From positions 124,001 to 188,000 of the forward strand of contig NZ_VFIO01000004.1 in NCBI RefSeq assembly GCF_007858365.1: DNA of 64,000 nt, written 5' to 3'. Below are positions 35,275-44,950 of this stretch, one piece after another; position 1 is the stretch's first letter, and each line of letters begins with the position of its first letter. Position numbers and translations under genes: made by a program. The notes under the pieces were generated by a model. That model had not been told where the DNA came from and did not search any database. It saw only the letters and a list, made by a program, of their open reading frames with translations. Source of the stretch: Pseudomonas saxonica. GTDB taxonomy: Bacteria; Pseudomonadota; Gammaproteobacteria; Pseudomonadales; Pseudomonadaceae.

Positions 35275-36651
35275 ATGTCGGTACCCCCGCGTGCCGTTCA
35301 GCTTAATGAAGCGAACGCGTTCCTTAAGGATCATCCTGAGGTTCTGTACGTAGACCTTCTAATTGCGGATATGAATGGTGTGGTGCGCGGTAAGCGCATC
35401 GAACGCACCAGCCTCCACAAGGTTTACGAGAAAGGCATCAACCTGCCTGCCTCTTTATTTGCGCTGGATATCAATGGCTCGACCGTAGAAAGCACCGGTC
35501 TGGGTCTGGATATCGGTGACGCTGACCGAATCTGTTATCCAATTCCTGACACCCTGTGCAACGAACCTTGGCAAAAACGCCCTACCGCGCAATTGCTGAT
35601 GACGATGCACGAACTAGAAGGTGAACCGTTCTTCGCCGATCCGCGCGAAGTGCTCCGTCAGGTTGTTACTAAATTTGACGAGATGGGCCTGACCATCTGC
35701 GCTGCTTTTGAGCTGGAGTTCTACCTGATCGACCAGGAGAACGTTAACGGCCGTCCGCAGCCACCTCGTTCGCCGATCTCCGGCAAGCGCCCACATTCGA
35801 CTCAGGTTTACTTGATCGACGACCTCGACGAATACGTCGACTGCCTCCAGGACATTCTGGAAGGTGCGAAAGAGCAAGGCATCCCGGCAGACGCCATCGT
35901 CAAGGAAAGTGCCCCGGCGCAGTTCGAAGTGAACCTGCACCACGTGGCCGATCCGATCAAGGCGTGCGACTACGCGGTACTGCTCAAACGTCTGATTAAA
36001 AACATCGCCTACGACCATGAGATGGACACCACCTTCATGGCCAAGCCTTATCCGGGCCAGGCGGGGAACGGGCTACACGTTCATATTTCGATTCTGGATA
36101 AAGAAGGCAAAAATATTTTTGCCAGCGAGGATCCCGAGCAGAACGCCGCATTGCGTCATGCGATCGGCGGTGTGCTCGAGACCCTACCGGCGCAAATGGC
36201 GTTCCTGTGCCCTAACGTCAACTCTTACCGTCGTTTCGGCGCACAGTTTTACGTGCCGAACTCGCCGTGCTGGGGGCTGGATAACCGCACTGTCGCTATT
36301 CGCGTACCGACCGGCTCGGCCGACTCGGTGCGTATCGAACACCGGGTTGCCGGTGCCGATGCCAACCCGTATCTGTTGATGGCCTCTGTGCTTGCGGGCA
36401 TTCACCACGGCCTGACCAACAAAATCGAGCCGGGTGCGCCCGTCGAAGGCAACAGCTACGAGCAGAACGAGCAAAGCCTGCCAAACAATTTGCGCGATGC
36501 ACTGCGCGAACTGGATGACAGTGAAGTCATGGCCAAATATATCGATCCGAAATACATCGATATCTTTGTGGCCTGCAAAGAGAGTGAGCTGGAAGAGTTT
36601 GAACACTCCATCTCCGACCTCGAATACAACTGGTACTTGCATACCGTTTAA
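35275..36651 (+). CDS. spuI: Glutamate-polyamine ligase SpuI (glutamine-synthetase family)
   Basis: A 458-residue glutamine-synthetase-fold protein with FELEFYLID (metal Glu), GNGLHVHISILD, and RIEHRVAGADANPYLLMA. It belongs to the PuuA/Pau gamma-glutamylpolyamine-synthetase group and stands divergent from spuA, as in P. aeruginosa (PA0296). Ammonia-dependent glutamine synthesis is not expected. Two ligases (SpuB, SpuI) in one locus suggest different polyamine ranges. Followed by a terminator. Confidence 0.93.
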   Translation: MSVPPRAVQLNEANAFLKDHPEVLYVDLLIADMNGVVRGKRIERTSLHKVYEKGINLPASLFALDINGSTVESTGLGLDIGDADRICYPIPDTLCNEPWQKRPTAQLLMTMHELEGEPFFADPREVLRQVVTKFDEMGLTICAAFELEFYLIDQENVNGRPQPPRSPISGKRPHSTQVYLIDDLDEYVDCLQDILEGAKEQGIPADAIVKESAPAQFEVNLHHVADPIKACDYAVLLKRLIKNIAYDHEMDTTFMAKPYPGQAGNGLHVHISILDKEGKNIFASEDPEQNAALRHAIGGVLETLPAQMAFLCPNVNSYRRFGAQFYVPNSPCWGLDNRTVAIRVPTGSADSVRIEHRVAGADANPYLLMASVLAGIHHGLTNKIEPGAPVEGNSYEQNEQSLPNNLRDALRELDDSEVMAKYIDPKYIDIFVACKESELEEFEHSISDLEYNWYLHTV

Positions 36652-36670
36652 GCGATTGCAGTGCTGAGAA

Positions 36671-36703
36671 AACGCCGCCGGTTAACACCTGCGGCGTTTT
36701 TTT
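36671..36703 (+). terminator. Rho-independent terminator of spuI
   Basis: Stem AACGCCGC/GCGGCGTT with a 12-nt loop, then seven Ts, 20 bp past the spuI stop. Confidence 0.88.
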
Positions 36704-36812
36704 CTGCCTAATCGTTAGTCAATTTCTTAATCAATTAAGGAAAAGCCCTACATAAACAAAGACCAAAAGCTTCCAAGATTCGCGTTGTATTTATCTTGCG
36801 ACGACTCCCCTA

Positions 36813-37556
36813 ATGAAGTTTCACTTAGTGCATGTGATGGTTTTTTTATTGGGGCTGAGCCTCTGTACAAAGGCTTATTCAAATGACCGAACATGGAGCA
36901 ATGCTGCAGCCACCGGGGCTGAGCGCTGGGCTGAGTTGGACCCTGCTTTCGCGTTATGCCGCTCAGGCAAACTTCATTCACCGATCAATATCGATACAGC
37001 CGCCCCCACAGAGCAGTCAAAACTAAACCTCAATTACTTGTCGAGCCCTTCAACCCTCCTGCACAACGGGCATAACCTGAACATCTCACCCTATTCAAAG
37101 GGCTGGATCAGCGTTGGGCCAGATATTTTCGACTTCAAAAGTGTGTACTTTCATACGCCCAGTGAAGTGCAGATAAACAGTCAACGGTTTCCTCTAGCCG
37201 TGTACCTGGAGCACCGCAGCCAGGCGGGCAAACCAATGATGGTGGCCATCCTGTTTGAGATTGGCGCCAAAAATAGTGTGCTGGAAAAATTTTTGTCCTC
37301 AATCCCTGCTCAAAGGGGCGACGTCCTGACCCTGGGCAGTTTTGATGCGACGCAGTTGTACCCTGCACTGCGCGATTACCATGACTTCATTGGGTCAATG
37401 ACCACCCAACCTTGCAGCGAGGGCATGCGCCTGCTGGTCATGACGACCCCTGTGCAACTCTCCGAGGCTCAACTTAGTACCTTGCAGCTGGCGTTCCCCA
37501 AGAGCACCCGGCCTGACCAGCCCTCCAATAACCGCACCCTACAGGTCGGTGGCTAA
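36813..37556 (+). CDS. Alpha-carbonic-anhydrase-like protein with two of three zinc-ligand histidines replaced by Tyr
   Basis: A 247-residue exported protein of the alpha-CA fold: signal segment (about 5-23), SPINI (56-60), NGH (85-87, the position of the proton-shuttle His), FHTPSEV (113-119), MTTQPCSEG (196-204), and conserved cysteines C49 and C201. In active enzymes the zinc is held by the first and second His of FHFH and by the first His of AHxxH. Here these read VYFH and VYLEH, so the first and third ligands are Y112 and Y131; only H114 is kept. Length is normal. Catalysis as a CO2 hydratase is unlikely; a binding role, as in vertebrate CA-related proteins, is possible. Upstream of the TetR gene by 47 bp. 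Confidence 0.88.
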   Translation: MKFHLVHVMVFLLGLSLCTKAYSNDRTWSNAAATGAERWAELDPAFALCRSGKLHSPINIDTAAPTEQSKLNLNYLSSPSTLLHNGHNLNISPYSKGWISVGPDIFDFKSVYFHTPSEVQINSQRFPLAVYLEHRSQAGKPMMVAILFEIGAKNSVLEKFLSSIPAQRGDVLTLGSFDATQLYPALRDYHDFIGSMTTQPCSEGMRLLVMTTPVQLSEAQLSTLQLAFPKSTRPDQPSNNRTLQVGG

Positions 37557-37603
37557 CATCAAACCCGGCTCGTACAATGCCTGCTGCCCCGCAGGAGACA
37601 GCC

Positions 37604-38251
37604 ATGACGCGCCCCGCCCTTCCACGCCCTCGCAAGCCTCGCGCAGGTAGCCAGAGTCGAATCGACACAATTCTTGATGCTGCCCGTGCACTGCTCGCCG
37701 CAGAAGGTGTGAGCAGCCTGTCGATTTACAGCGTGGCCGAACGTGCAGCAATGGCGCCCTCATCGGTCTATCACTTCTTTGCCGGCGTACCGGCCTTGCT
37801 CCAGGCATTGACGGGGGACGTGCACGCGGCGTTCCGCGCGTGCCTGCAAGCGCCGATTGCGCATGAGTCACTTAAGAGTTGGCGCGATCTGTCACAGATC
37901 GTTGAGCAACGCATGTTAAAGATTTACAGCGACGATGCAGCGGCCCGGCAGTTGATTTTGGCCCAGCACGGGTTGACCGAAGTGACACGGGCGGATCGTC
38001 AGCACGACCTTGAATTGGGCCAGTTAATGCAGGGGTTGTTTACGCGCCACTTTGAATTGCCAGTGTTGCCACACGACGTTGATGTGTTTGCGCTGGCCAT
38101 GGAGTTGGGCGACCGGGTGTATGCGCGGTCTATACAGATTCACGGCGTTATCACCGAGCGCATGGCTGAAGAAGGCTCGCGGGTAGTGGATGCATATTTA
38201 GGGTTGTACTTGCCGCCGTTTTTGCCAAAACGCCAAAGCCCCTCACCCTAA
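37604..38251 (+). CDS. TetR/AcrR-family transcriptional regulator
   Basis: A 215-residue regulator with an N-terminal TetR HTH (IDTILDAARALLAAEGVSSLSIYSVAERAAMAPSSVYHFFAG, about 19-59) and a C-terminal ligand domain of unknown specificity. Start chosen at 37604 with GCAGGAGA upstream rather than 37577. The last codons (SPSP) and the stop lie within the CTCACCC-type repeat at 38236, so the natural C-terminus may have been changed by repeat insertion. Neighbours are the carbonic-anhydrase-like gene upstream and convergent tauD; the target genes are not evident. Confidence 0.88.
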   Translation: MTRPALPRPRKPRAGSQSRIDTILDAARALLAAEGVSSLSIYSVAERAAMAPSSVYHFFAGVPALLQALTGDVHAAFRACLQAPIAHESLKSWRDLSQIVEQRMLKIYSDDAAARQLILAQHGLTEVTRADRQHDLELGQLMQGLFTRHFELPVLPHDVDVFALAMELGDRVYARSIQIHGVITERMAEEGSRVVDAYLGLYLPPFLPKRQSPSP

Positions 38252-38344
38252 CCCTCTCCCAGAGGGAGAGGGGACTAAAAGCAAAAAGCAGAAGCAAAGC
38301 AGATCAAGCTCCCTCTCCCTCAGGGAGAGGGTTGGGGTGAGGGA
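38236..38344. repeat. CTCACCC-type inverted repeat (family 2)
   Basis: Arms CCCCTCACCCTAACCCTCTCCC...GGGA and CCCTCTCCCT...GGGTTGGGGTGAGGG enclose an A-rich spacer between the TetR gene and tauD. It is the same family as the element at 20320, without the internal duplication. Confidence 0.85.
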
Positions 38345-38367
38345 AAAGGGTTTACACGGACGCCAAA

Positions 38368-39201
38368 TCAAAACGGCGCATCACCCAAAATAGTGGCGCG
38401 GTGCATCACACGGCGGTTCGGCCGGTAATCATCTACCGCGTAATGCTGGGTCACACGGTTGTCCCAAAATGCGACGTCGTTTTCCTGCCAGCGCCAACGA
38501 ATGGTGTACTCGGGACGGGTGGCGTGGGCGAACAATAACTTCAGAATGGCTTCGCTTTCCGCCTCTGACAGTTCATTGATTTTGGTGGTGAAACCTTCGT
38601 TGACGAACAACGACTTTCGCCCACTCACCGGATGCGTACGAATCACCGGATGCGACAGCGGCGGGTTGTTTTTGCGGGTTTGCTCCCAACGCGCCAAATC
38701 TTCTGGCGTCGAACCAAAACGTTCCAGCGGGAAGGACTTGGTGAAATCGTGGGTCGCCGTCAAGCCATCCAGCAATACTTGCAAGGGCTTGGACAACCCC
38801 TCAAACGCCGCGATACCGCTGGCCCATAACGTATCGCCACCAAAGGCTGGCAATTGCTTGGCACTCAGCACCGCGCCCATCGCTGGCGTCGGCAAGAAGG
38901 TCACATCGGTGTGCCACACCGCATTGTCACGCACGTCAGTGACCGCCGTATCCAGCACCAGAACCTCGGGCTGCTCAGGCACATTGGGGTAAATCGGGTG
39001 AATATGCAGATCTCCAAAGTTAGCGGCAAAACGCGCCTGCTGCTGTGGAGTGATCGATTGGTTCTTGAAGAAAATAACCTGATGCTCAAGCAACGCCTGC
39101 TCAATGGCAGTGCGCTGTTGATCATTCAAGGGCTGAGTCAGGTCAACGCCGTCAATTTGGGCGCCAAGGGCAGAGCTAAGCGGGGTGATGGTCAGGCTCA
39201 T
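38368..39201 (-). CDS. tauD: Taurine dioxygenase
   Basis: An Fe(II)/2-oxoglutarate dioxygenase that releases sulfite from taurine and aminoacetaldehyde. The 277-residue protein has the iron facial triad pattern H-x-D (VWHTDVTF) and the distal His in [21 protein letters not shown], plus the 2OG-binding Arg after it. Last gene of tauABCD, 55 bp after tauC. Expected to be induced under sulfate limitation by CysB. Confidence 0.95.
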   Translation of the reverse strand: MSLTITPLSSALGAQIDGVDLTQPLNDQQRTAIEQALLEHQVIFFKNQSITPQQQARFAANFGDLHIHPIYPNVPEQPEVLVLDTAVTDVRDNAVWHTDVTFLPTPAMGAVLSAKQLPAFGGDTLWASGIAAFEGLSKPLQVLLDGLTATHDFTKSFPLERFGSTPEDLARWEQTRKNNPPLSHPVIRTHPVSGRKSLFVNEGFTTKINELSEAESEAILKLLFAHATRPEYTIRWRWQENDVAFWDNRVTQHYAVDDYRPNRRVMHRATILGDAPF

Positions 39202-39256
39202 GGTGATCTCTTCATCAGCGCGCTGATTGATCAGCGTCGAATGTTACTAAAAAGGG

Positions 39257-40089
39257 TTAGTGAGCCTGGCCGTGCCACGGCACCAGCTTGCGTTGCAGGG
39301 CGCGCAGACCCATTTCCATGGCAAAAGCGATGACAGCAATAACCAGGATGCCCAACACCACCACGTCGGTGACCAGAAATTGCGCCGCCGATTGCACCAT
39401 GAAGCCCAGGCCGCTAGTGGCGGCGATCAGTTCAGCGGCCACCAACGTCGACCAGCCCACTCCGAGACCAATGCGCACACCGGTCAAAATGTCCGGCAGG
39501 GCGCTAGGCAAGATCACGTAGCGAATCAACTGCCAGCGGCTTGCACCTAACGACTGGGCAGCGCGGACTTTGGCCGGGTCTACCGTGCGCACGCCGGTGG
39601 CGGTGGCAATGGCGATCGGGGCGAAAATGGCCAGATAGATCAGCAACACTTTCGACAGCTCGCCAATGCCGCACCAAATCACGATCAGCGGCAGGTAAGC
39701 CAACGGCGGAATAGGGCGGTAAAACTCGATCAGCGGATCGAAAATGCCTCGCGCAATACGGTTGTGACCAATGGCTATACCGACCGGCACGGCCGTTAAA
39801 ATCGCAAACCCCAGACCCAGACCGATACGGGTTAAGCTCGCGCCCAAGTGCTGCCACAAGGTGGCGTCCATGTAACCGGTGGTGGCCAGTAACCAGCCTT
39901 TTTCCAGCACGGCTGAGGGAGGTGGCAAAAACAGTGGTTCAATTAAACCCGCGGCCGTGACGGCCCACCACGTGGCGATCAATGTCAGAAGGGTCAACAC
40001 GCTGATCCAGCGCGTGCTCAGGCTTCGTTTGGCCGGGCGCGGCGCATGGGCAGCGACAATCGGGGCGGACGGGGCCGCTTCATAGGTAC

Positions 40090-40093
<4 letters not shown>
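39257..40093 (-). CDS. tauC: Taurine ABC transporter permease
   Basis: A 278-residue inner-membrane permease of the SsuC/TauC group. It has a long N-terminal cytoplasmic tail, hydrophobic segments from about residue 32, and the EAA-type loop [30 protein letters not shown]. Start overlaps the tauB stop by four bases. Homologous to ssuC at 50206. Confidence 0.95.
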
Positions 40094-40884
<791 letters not shown>

Positions 40885-40913
40885 GACGGTCGACTCCTGT
40901 GCGGCAACAATAA

Positions 40914-41891
40914 TTAATTAACAAACGTGGCGTTAACCGCTGGCGCATAGTCCGGCAGTACGGCATCAACCTTTTTTTGCTCTTTCAGGAACGCGGCCGT
41001 GTCGGCCAGGGCTTTACTGGTTGGTGCGCCCAGCAATACCGCCTGATCGGCAGCCAGTGGGTACACGTTGCCCTGCAGCAGCAACGGAATGTCAGCCGCT
41101 TTAGCGCCCGAGAGTTTCACCACTTTGTCGATGTTGCTCTGATTGGCCAGCCAGCCTTTCGGATCTTTGTTGTAGTCGGCGTAAGCATCCAGAGTCACTT
41201 TGGCAAAAGCCTTGACCACCTCAGGGTGCTGCTTGGCGAAGTCCTTGCGCACAATCCAGGCGTCAAAGGTCGGTGCGCCCAGCTTGCCCAGTTCGCCTGA
41301 CGTGATCAGCACTTTGCCGTTTTCCTTGGCGGTGCCCAGCGCGGGGTCCCACACATAGGTCGCATCGATATCACCGCGCTTCCAGGCCGCCACAATGGCT
41401 GGCGGGGCGAGGTTTAAAATGGTGACTTTGGAAGGGTCGATGTTCCAGTGCTTCAGCGCCGCCAGCAGGCTGTAGTGCCCGGTAGAAACAAACGGCACCG
41501 CGACCTTCTTGCCGACCAGATCCTGCGGACTGTTGATGCCCGAACCGTCACGCGCAACCAGCGCTTCAGAGCCGCCAAGCTGGGTGGCAATCAAAAAAGT
41601 CTCAACCGGTACGTTGCGAGTGATCGCGGCGGTCAACGGGCTAGAACCCAGGTAAGCGATTTGCACATCACCGGAGGCAATGGCCGCAATAATGTCGGCG
41701 CCGTTATCAAACTTGCGCCACTTGATGTTGGCACCCGTGGCCTTTTCGTAAGCGCCGTCCGCTTGAGCCACTTTGGCCGGGTCGGCTGAAGTCTGGTAAG
41801 CCACGGTGACCTCTGGAGCGGCCTGTACGAAGAAGCTGGCACCTGCCAGGGATAAAGCAGCCAAAAGGCGTAGGGGAGAACGCAATTTCAT
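40914..41891 (-). CDS. tauA: Taurine-binding periplasmic protein
   Basis: A 325-residue SsuA/TauA-type binding protein with signal peptide (about 1-24, ending VQA), then [35 protein letters not shown] and [11 protein letters not shown]. First gene of tauABCD and divergent from the porin across a long AT-rich regulatory region. Binding of taurine specifically is inferred from the operon. Confidence 0.95.
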   Translation of the reverse strand: MKLRSPLRLLAALSLAGASFFVQAAPEVTVAYQTSADPAKVAQADGAYEKATGANIKWRKFDNGADIIAAIASGDVQIAYLGSSPLTAAITRNVPVETFLIATQLGGSEALVARDGSGINSPQDLVGKKVAVPFVSTGHYSLLAALKHWNIDPSKVTILNLAPPAIVAAWKRGDIDATYVWDPALGTAKENGKVLITSGELGKLGAPTFDAWIVRKDFAKQHPEVVKAFAKVTLDAYADYNKDPKGWLANQSNIDKVVKLSGAKAADIPLLLQGNVYPLAADQAVLLGAPTSKALADTAAFLKEQKKVDAVLPDYAPAVNATFVN

Positions 41892-42379
41892 GATGTAGCT
41901 CCTCGGCAGGCGACCGGAAATCGGCAGAACGCGAGGTTAAATGATCTAAGAATGAGTAAATAAATAACTTTTAAGCATTAGCTTATGAGGTTCTGAATCC
42001 TTCTCTAACGCGCGCGTACGCGAGCAGTTAAGAGTCGACCTGAGCCGGGGATTCTCTAAGCAGTAAACGATCTTAAAAATTTAATAAAAAAATGTTTAAG
42101 CCTTAGACCAAAGGCCTATAGCATCCGCGCGAGGCCAAGTAGGAAATATCCTGCATATTCCTAATTATTATGAACAATCCATAAATAATTCTTTTTGGCT
42201 TTATAAAATTGGCTTTACCCTGCGTGAACACGGGCACCGACTAGACCATAGTCGTAGACATGATTGGTTACGATTGACTTGCCAGTCACCGTCTGGCGCT
42301 AATCGCGCATCTGAAGCACTCGGACGTCAGATCTGGGGCTAAAGAACTACAAAAATTAGAAAGACAAAGGAGCAACACC
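41892..42379. promoter_or_regulatory. Divergent tauA/porin control region
   Basis: 488 bp with no gene on either strand. From about 42155 to 42215 it is AT-rich and contains ATAAATAATTCTTTTTGG and a following TTTATAAAATTGG, closely like the tract before lsfA (43925-43965). Such sequences precede sulfate-starvation genes in pseudomonads, where CysB and related regulators act; binding sites are not proven here. A GC-rich palindrome CGCGCGTACGCG lies near 42010-42022. Confidence 0.5.
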
Positions 42380-43732
42380 ATGAACAAGTCCACCTTGGCC
42401 ATCGCTGTGGCCGTAGGTTTGTTGGCACAACAAGCGAGTGCTGCTGGCTTCATCGAAGACAGCAAAGCAACGCTTAAACTGCGTAACTTCTATATCAACA
42501 ACGATAACCGCGATTCGGGCACTGCCAAGAACGCCAACTACCAGGAAGAATGGGGCCAAGGCTTCCAGCTGGACTTCACCTCCGGCTTTACTCAAGGCAC
42601 CGTGGGTTTTGGTGTTGATGCCATTGGCTTGCTGGGCGTGCGTCTGGATTCGGGCAAAGGCCGTCACGGCAACCCGACCAGCAGCAACTACGGCGGTACG
42701 GTCTTCCCGACTGACAGCGATGGCCGTGCGGTGAGTGACTACTCTAGCTTGGGCCTGACCGCCAAAGCCAAAATCTCTCAAACTGAATTGCGCTACGGCA
42801 CCCTGATGCCGAAACTGCCGGTTGTCTCGTACAACGACGGCCGTTTGCTGCCGCAGACATTCGAGGGTGGGCAGATCACCTCCAATGAGTTCAAGGACCT
42901 GACCTTGATCGGCGGTCAGATCGAACACGCCAAGGGCCGTAACTCCAGCAACAACGAAGAGCTGTCGATTGCCGGCGCCAACAATGCCCGTACCGGTGAG
43001 TTCAGCAACAAGTTCCTGTATGGCGGTGCCGACTACAAGCTGAATAAAGACCTGCTGTTGCAGTACTACTACGGCAACCTGAAAGACTTCTACAAACAGC
43101 ACTTCCTGGGGCTGACTCACAACTGGGCAATCGGCCCGGGCGTGCTGAAATCTGACCTGCGTTACTTCCACAGCACTGACGACGGCAAGAATGGCAGCGA
43201 TCCTGCTTACTATTCGTCGGGTGATTACCGTGGCCAGGCAAGCGGCAAGGGCAAGGTCGACAACAACCTGCTCAGCGGCCTGTTCTTGTACTCGGTAGAA
43301 GGCCATACCTTCGGTGCCGGTTATCAAGTCAGCAACGGCAGCAGCGACTTCCCTTGGCTGAACCAGGGCGACGGCTCGTCGGCTTACATCATCACCGACA
43401 TGCAAATCTCGAAGTTCGCCCGCGCTGGCGAGCGTACCTGGCAGGCACGTTACTCCTATGACTTTGCCAAACTGGGCGCACCAGGCCTGACCGCGGGTCT
43501 TGTTTACCTGCGTGGCGATAATATCGACACTGTAGGTGGCGCGGGTCAGCTCACAGGCTCTGGCCGCTCCGAATGGGAACGCGACATTACCTTGGCCTAC
43601 GTGGTGCAGGACGGTCCGTTGAAAAATCTCGGCGTGATGTGGAAAAACGCCATGTGGCGCAACGATATTCCGTCGACTCGCGATCAGGACGAGAACCGTC
43701 TGATCGTCAGCTACTCGATCCCGTTGCTGTAA
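42380..43732 (+). CDS. OprD-family outer-membrane porin
   Basis: A 450-residue porin with signal peptide (1-22, ending ASA), then the family opening GFIEDSKATLKLRNFYINNDNRD, and many alternating aromatic/polar strands ending SYSIPLL with a terminal hydrophobic residue, as expected of an outer-membrane barrel. OprD-family pores carry small organic solutes; beside tau, lsfA and ssu, uptake of sulfonates or sulfate esters is the likely use. Good ribosome site AAAGGAG. A terminator follows. Confidence 0.92.
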   Translation: MNKSTLAIAVAVGLLAQQASAAGFIEDSKATLKLRNFYINNDNRDSGTAKNANYQEEWGQGFQLDFTSGFTQGTVGFGVDAIGLLGVRLDSGKGRHGNPTSSNYGGTVFPTDSDGRAVSDYSSLGLTAKAKISQTELRYGTLMPKLPVVSYNDGRLLPQTFEGGQITSNEFKDLTLIGGQIEHAKGRNSSNNEELSIAGANNARTGEFSNKFLYGGADYKLNKDLLLQYYYGNLKDFYKQHFLGLTHNWAIGPGVLKSDLRYFHSTDDGKNGSDPAYYSSGDYRGQASGKGKVDNNLLSGLFLYSVEGHTFGAGYQVSNGSSDFPWLNQGDGSSAYIITDMQISKFARAGERTWQARYSYDFAKLGAPGLTAGLVYLRGDNIDTVGGAGQLTGSGRSEWERDITLAYVVQDGPLKNLGVMWKNAMWRNDIPSTRDQDENRLIVSYSIPLL

Positions 43733-43760
43733 GCCGGTTGTAGTTCAAGGCTAGAAAAAT

Positions 43761-43793
43761 CCTGCCCGGCGCAATGCCGGGCAGGGTGTTTAC
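43761..43793 (+). terminator. Rho-independent terminator of the porin gene
   Basis: Perfect 10-bp stem CCTGCCCGGC/GCCGGGCAGG with a 5-nt loop, followed by GTGTTT. Confidence 0.8.
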
Positions 43794-43920
43794 CGAAGAC
43801 CGAATCGATCAATTCGCAACACATTTTAAATGTCGCAGCTCCCTGCCGCTCCCCTTGCCTAAACCTGACTCAAGAGTGAACTGCGGACATTGGTGCGTCC
43901 AATGAAACACTTTTTAATAT

Positions 43921-43964
43921 GCTATTTAGGTATAAATAAATCGATATATATTCTTTTTAAATAG
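43921..43964. promoter_or_regulatory. AT-rich dyad upstream of lsfA
   Basis: GCTATTTA (43921-43928) and TAAATAGC (43958-43965) bracket an AT-rich centre with ATATATTCTTTTT, similar to the tau/porin tract. A candidate regulator site for a sulfate-starvation promoter, about 65 bp before the gene. Confidence 0.45.
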
Positions 43965-44027
43965 CTTTGGATGCAGGCAGAGTAAGCCTGTCACGCCCTG
44001 CCAATGCCTATAAAAAGGAGTTGCACC

Positions 44028-44666
44028 ATGAGCCTCAGACTCGGCGACATCGCCCCCGATTTCCAACAGGATTCCAGCGCGGGTCCGATTCAATTCCATG
44101 AGTGGCTGGGCGACAGCTGGGGCGTTCTGTTTTCGCACCCTGCAGACTTCACGCCGGTGTGCACCACTGAACTGGGCTTTACTGCAAAGCTTAAAGATGA
44201 ATTTGCAAAACGCGGTGTAAAAGCCATCGCACTGTCGGTTGACCCCGTGGACTCACACCACGCATGGATCGATGACATCAACGAAACCCAGAATACCGTG
44301 GTCAACTTTCCGATCCTGGCCGATGCTGATCGCAAGGTTAGTGACCTCTACGACCTGATCCATCCCAATGCCAGCGACACCCTGACCGTACGCTCGCTGT
44401 TCGTGATTGACCCGAACAAAAAGATCCGTCTGACCATCACCTACCCGGCGAGCACTGGCCGCAACTTCAATGAAATTTTGCGGGTGATTGATTCATTGCA
44501 ACTCACCGACAACTTCAAAGTTGCCACTCCGGCCAACTGGCAGGACGGTGACGACGTGGTGATCGTGCCGTCGCTCAAGGATGAAGACGAGATCATTAAG
44601 CGCTTCCCCAAGGGCTACCGCGCCGTGAAGCCGTACCTGCGTTTGACGCCGCAGCCGAACAAATAA
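44028..44666 (+). CDS. lsfA: 1-Cys peroxiredoxin LsfA
   Basis: A 212-residue Prx6-type peroxiredoxin with the peroxidatic C45 in PADFTPVCTTELG, the catalytic Thr/Pro of the same motif, and the C-terminal domain ending RAVKPYLRLTPQP. There is no resolving cysteine in the usual 2-Cys position. LsfA is induced by sulfate starvation in P. putida and protects against peroxide. ATG at 44028 (AAAAGGAG) is preferred to 44004. A REP-like repeat and a terminator follow. Confidence 0.94.
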   Translation: MSLRLGDIAPDFQQDSSAGPIQFHEWLGDSWGVLFSHPADFTPVCTTELGFTAKLKDEFAKRGVKAIALSVDPVDSHHAWIDDINETQNTVVNFPILADADRKVSDLYDLIHPNASDTLTVRSLFVIDPNKKIRLTITYPASTGRNFNEILRVIDSLQLTDNFKVATPANWQDGDDVVIVPSLKDEDEIIKRFPKGYRAVKPYLRLTPQPNK

Positions 44667-44675
44667 CCGATACCT

Positions 44676-44800
44676 GTGTAGCCGCTGCCGCAGGCTGCGT
44701 CGCCGCCTGAAGTCGCAAACCAGACCTGGCAGAAAAACACGAGGCTCAGGTTTTACGATCGCTGCGCAATCGGACGCAGCCTTCGGCAGCTGCTACGGGG
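44676..44800. repeat. REP-like repeat pair downstream of lsfA (family 1)
   Basis: GTAGCCGCTGCCGCAGGCTGCGT at the left and CGGACGCAGCCTTCGGCAGCTGCTAC at the right form an imperfect long inverted repeat enclosing a shorter CAGACCTGGC/CAGGTTT-type region. The words match the family at 14530, 30062 and 47080. Confidence 0.8.
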
Positions 44801-44829
44801 CGGGACAACTTTCAAGTGCAACAGGGTTT

Positions 44830-44853
44830 AGGCCGTTTCGACGGCCTTTTTTT
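44830..44853 (+). terminator. Rho-independent terminator between lsfA and TonB receptor gene
   Basis: Stem AGGCCGT/ACGGCCT with a TTCG loop, then a run of seven Ts. Confidence 0.9.
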
Positions 44854-44890
44854 ATGAACATTAAATGTTACAAAAAACCCGCCAAGCGCT

Positions 44891-44909
44891 ATACGTAATA
44901 ATCATTCTC
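44891..44909. promoter_or_regulatory. Fur box upstream of the TonB receptor
   Basis: The segment contains AATAATCATTCTC, matching 11 of 13 bases of the right half of the 19-bp Fur consensus; the left half is weaker. It lies about 45 bp before the TTG start, a normal place for iron repression. Confidence 0.7.
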
Positions 44910-44950
44910 AAATAGTATTCGGGCGCATCCGCATTCAGAGACTCGCCGCC

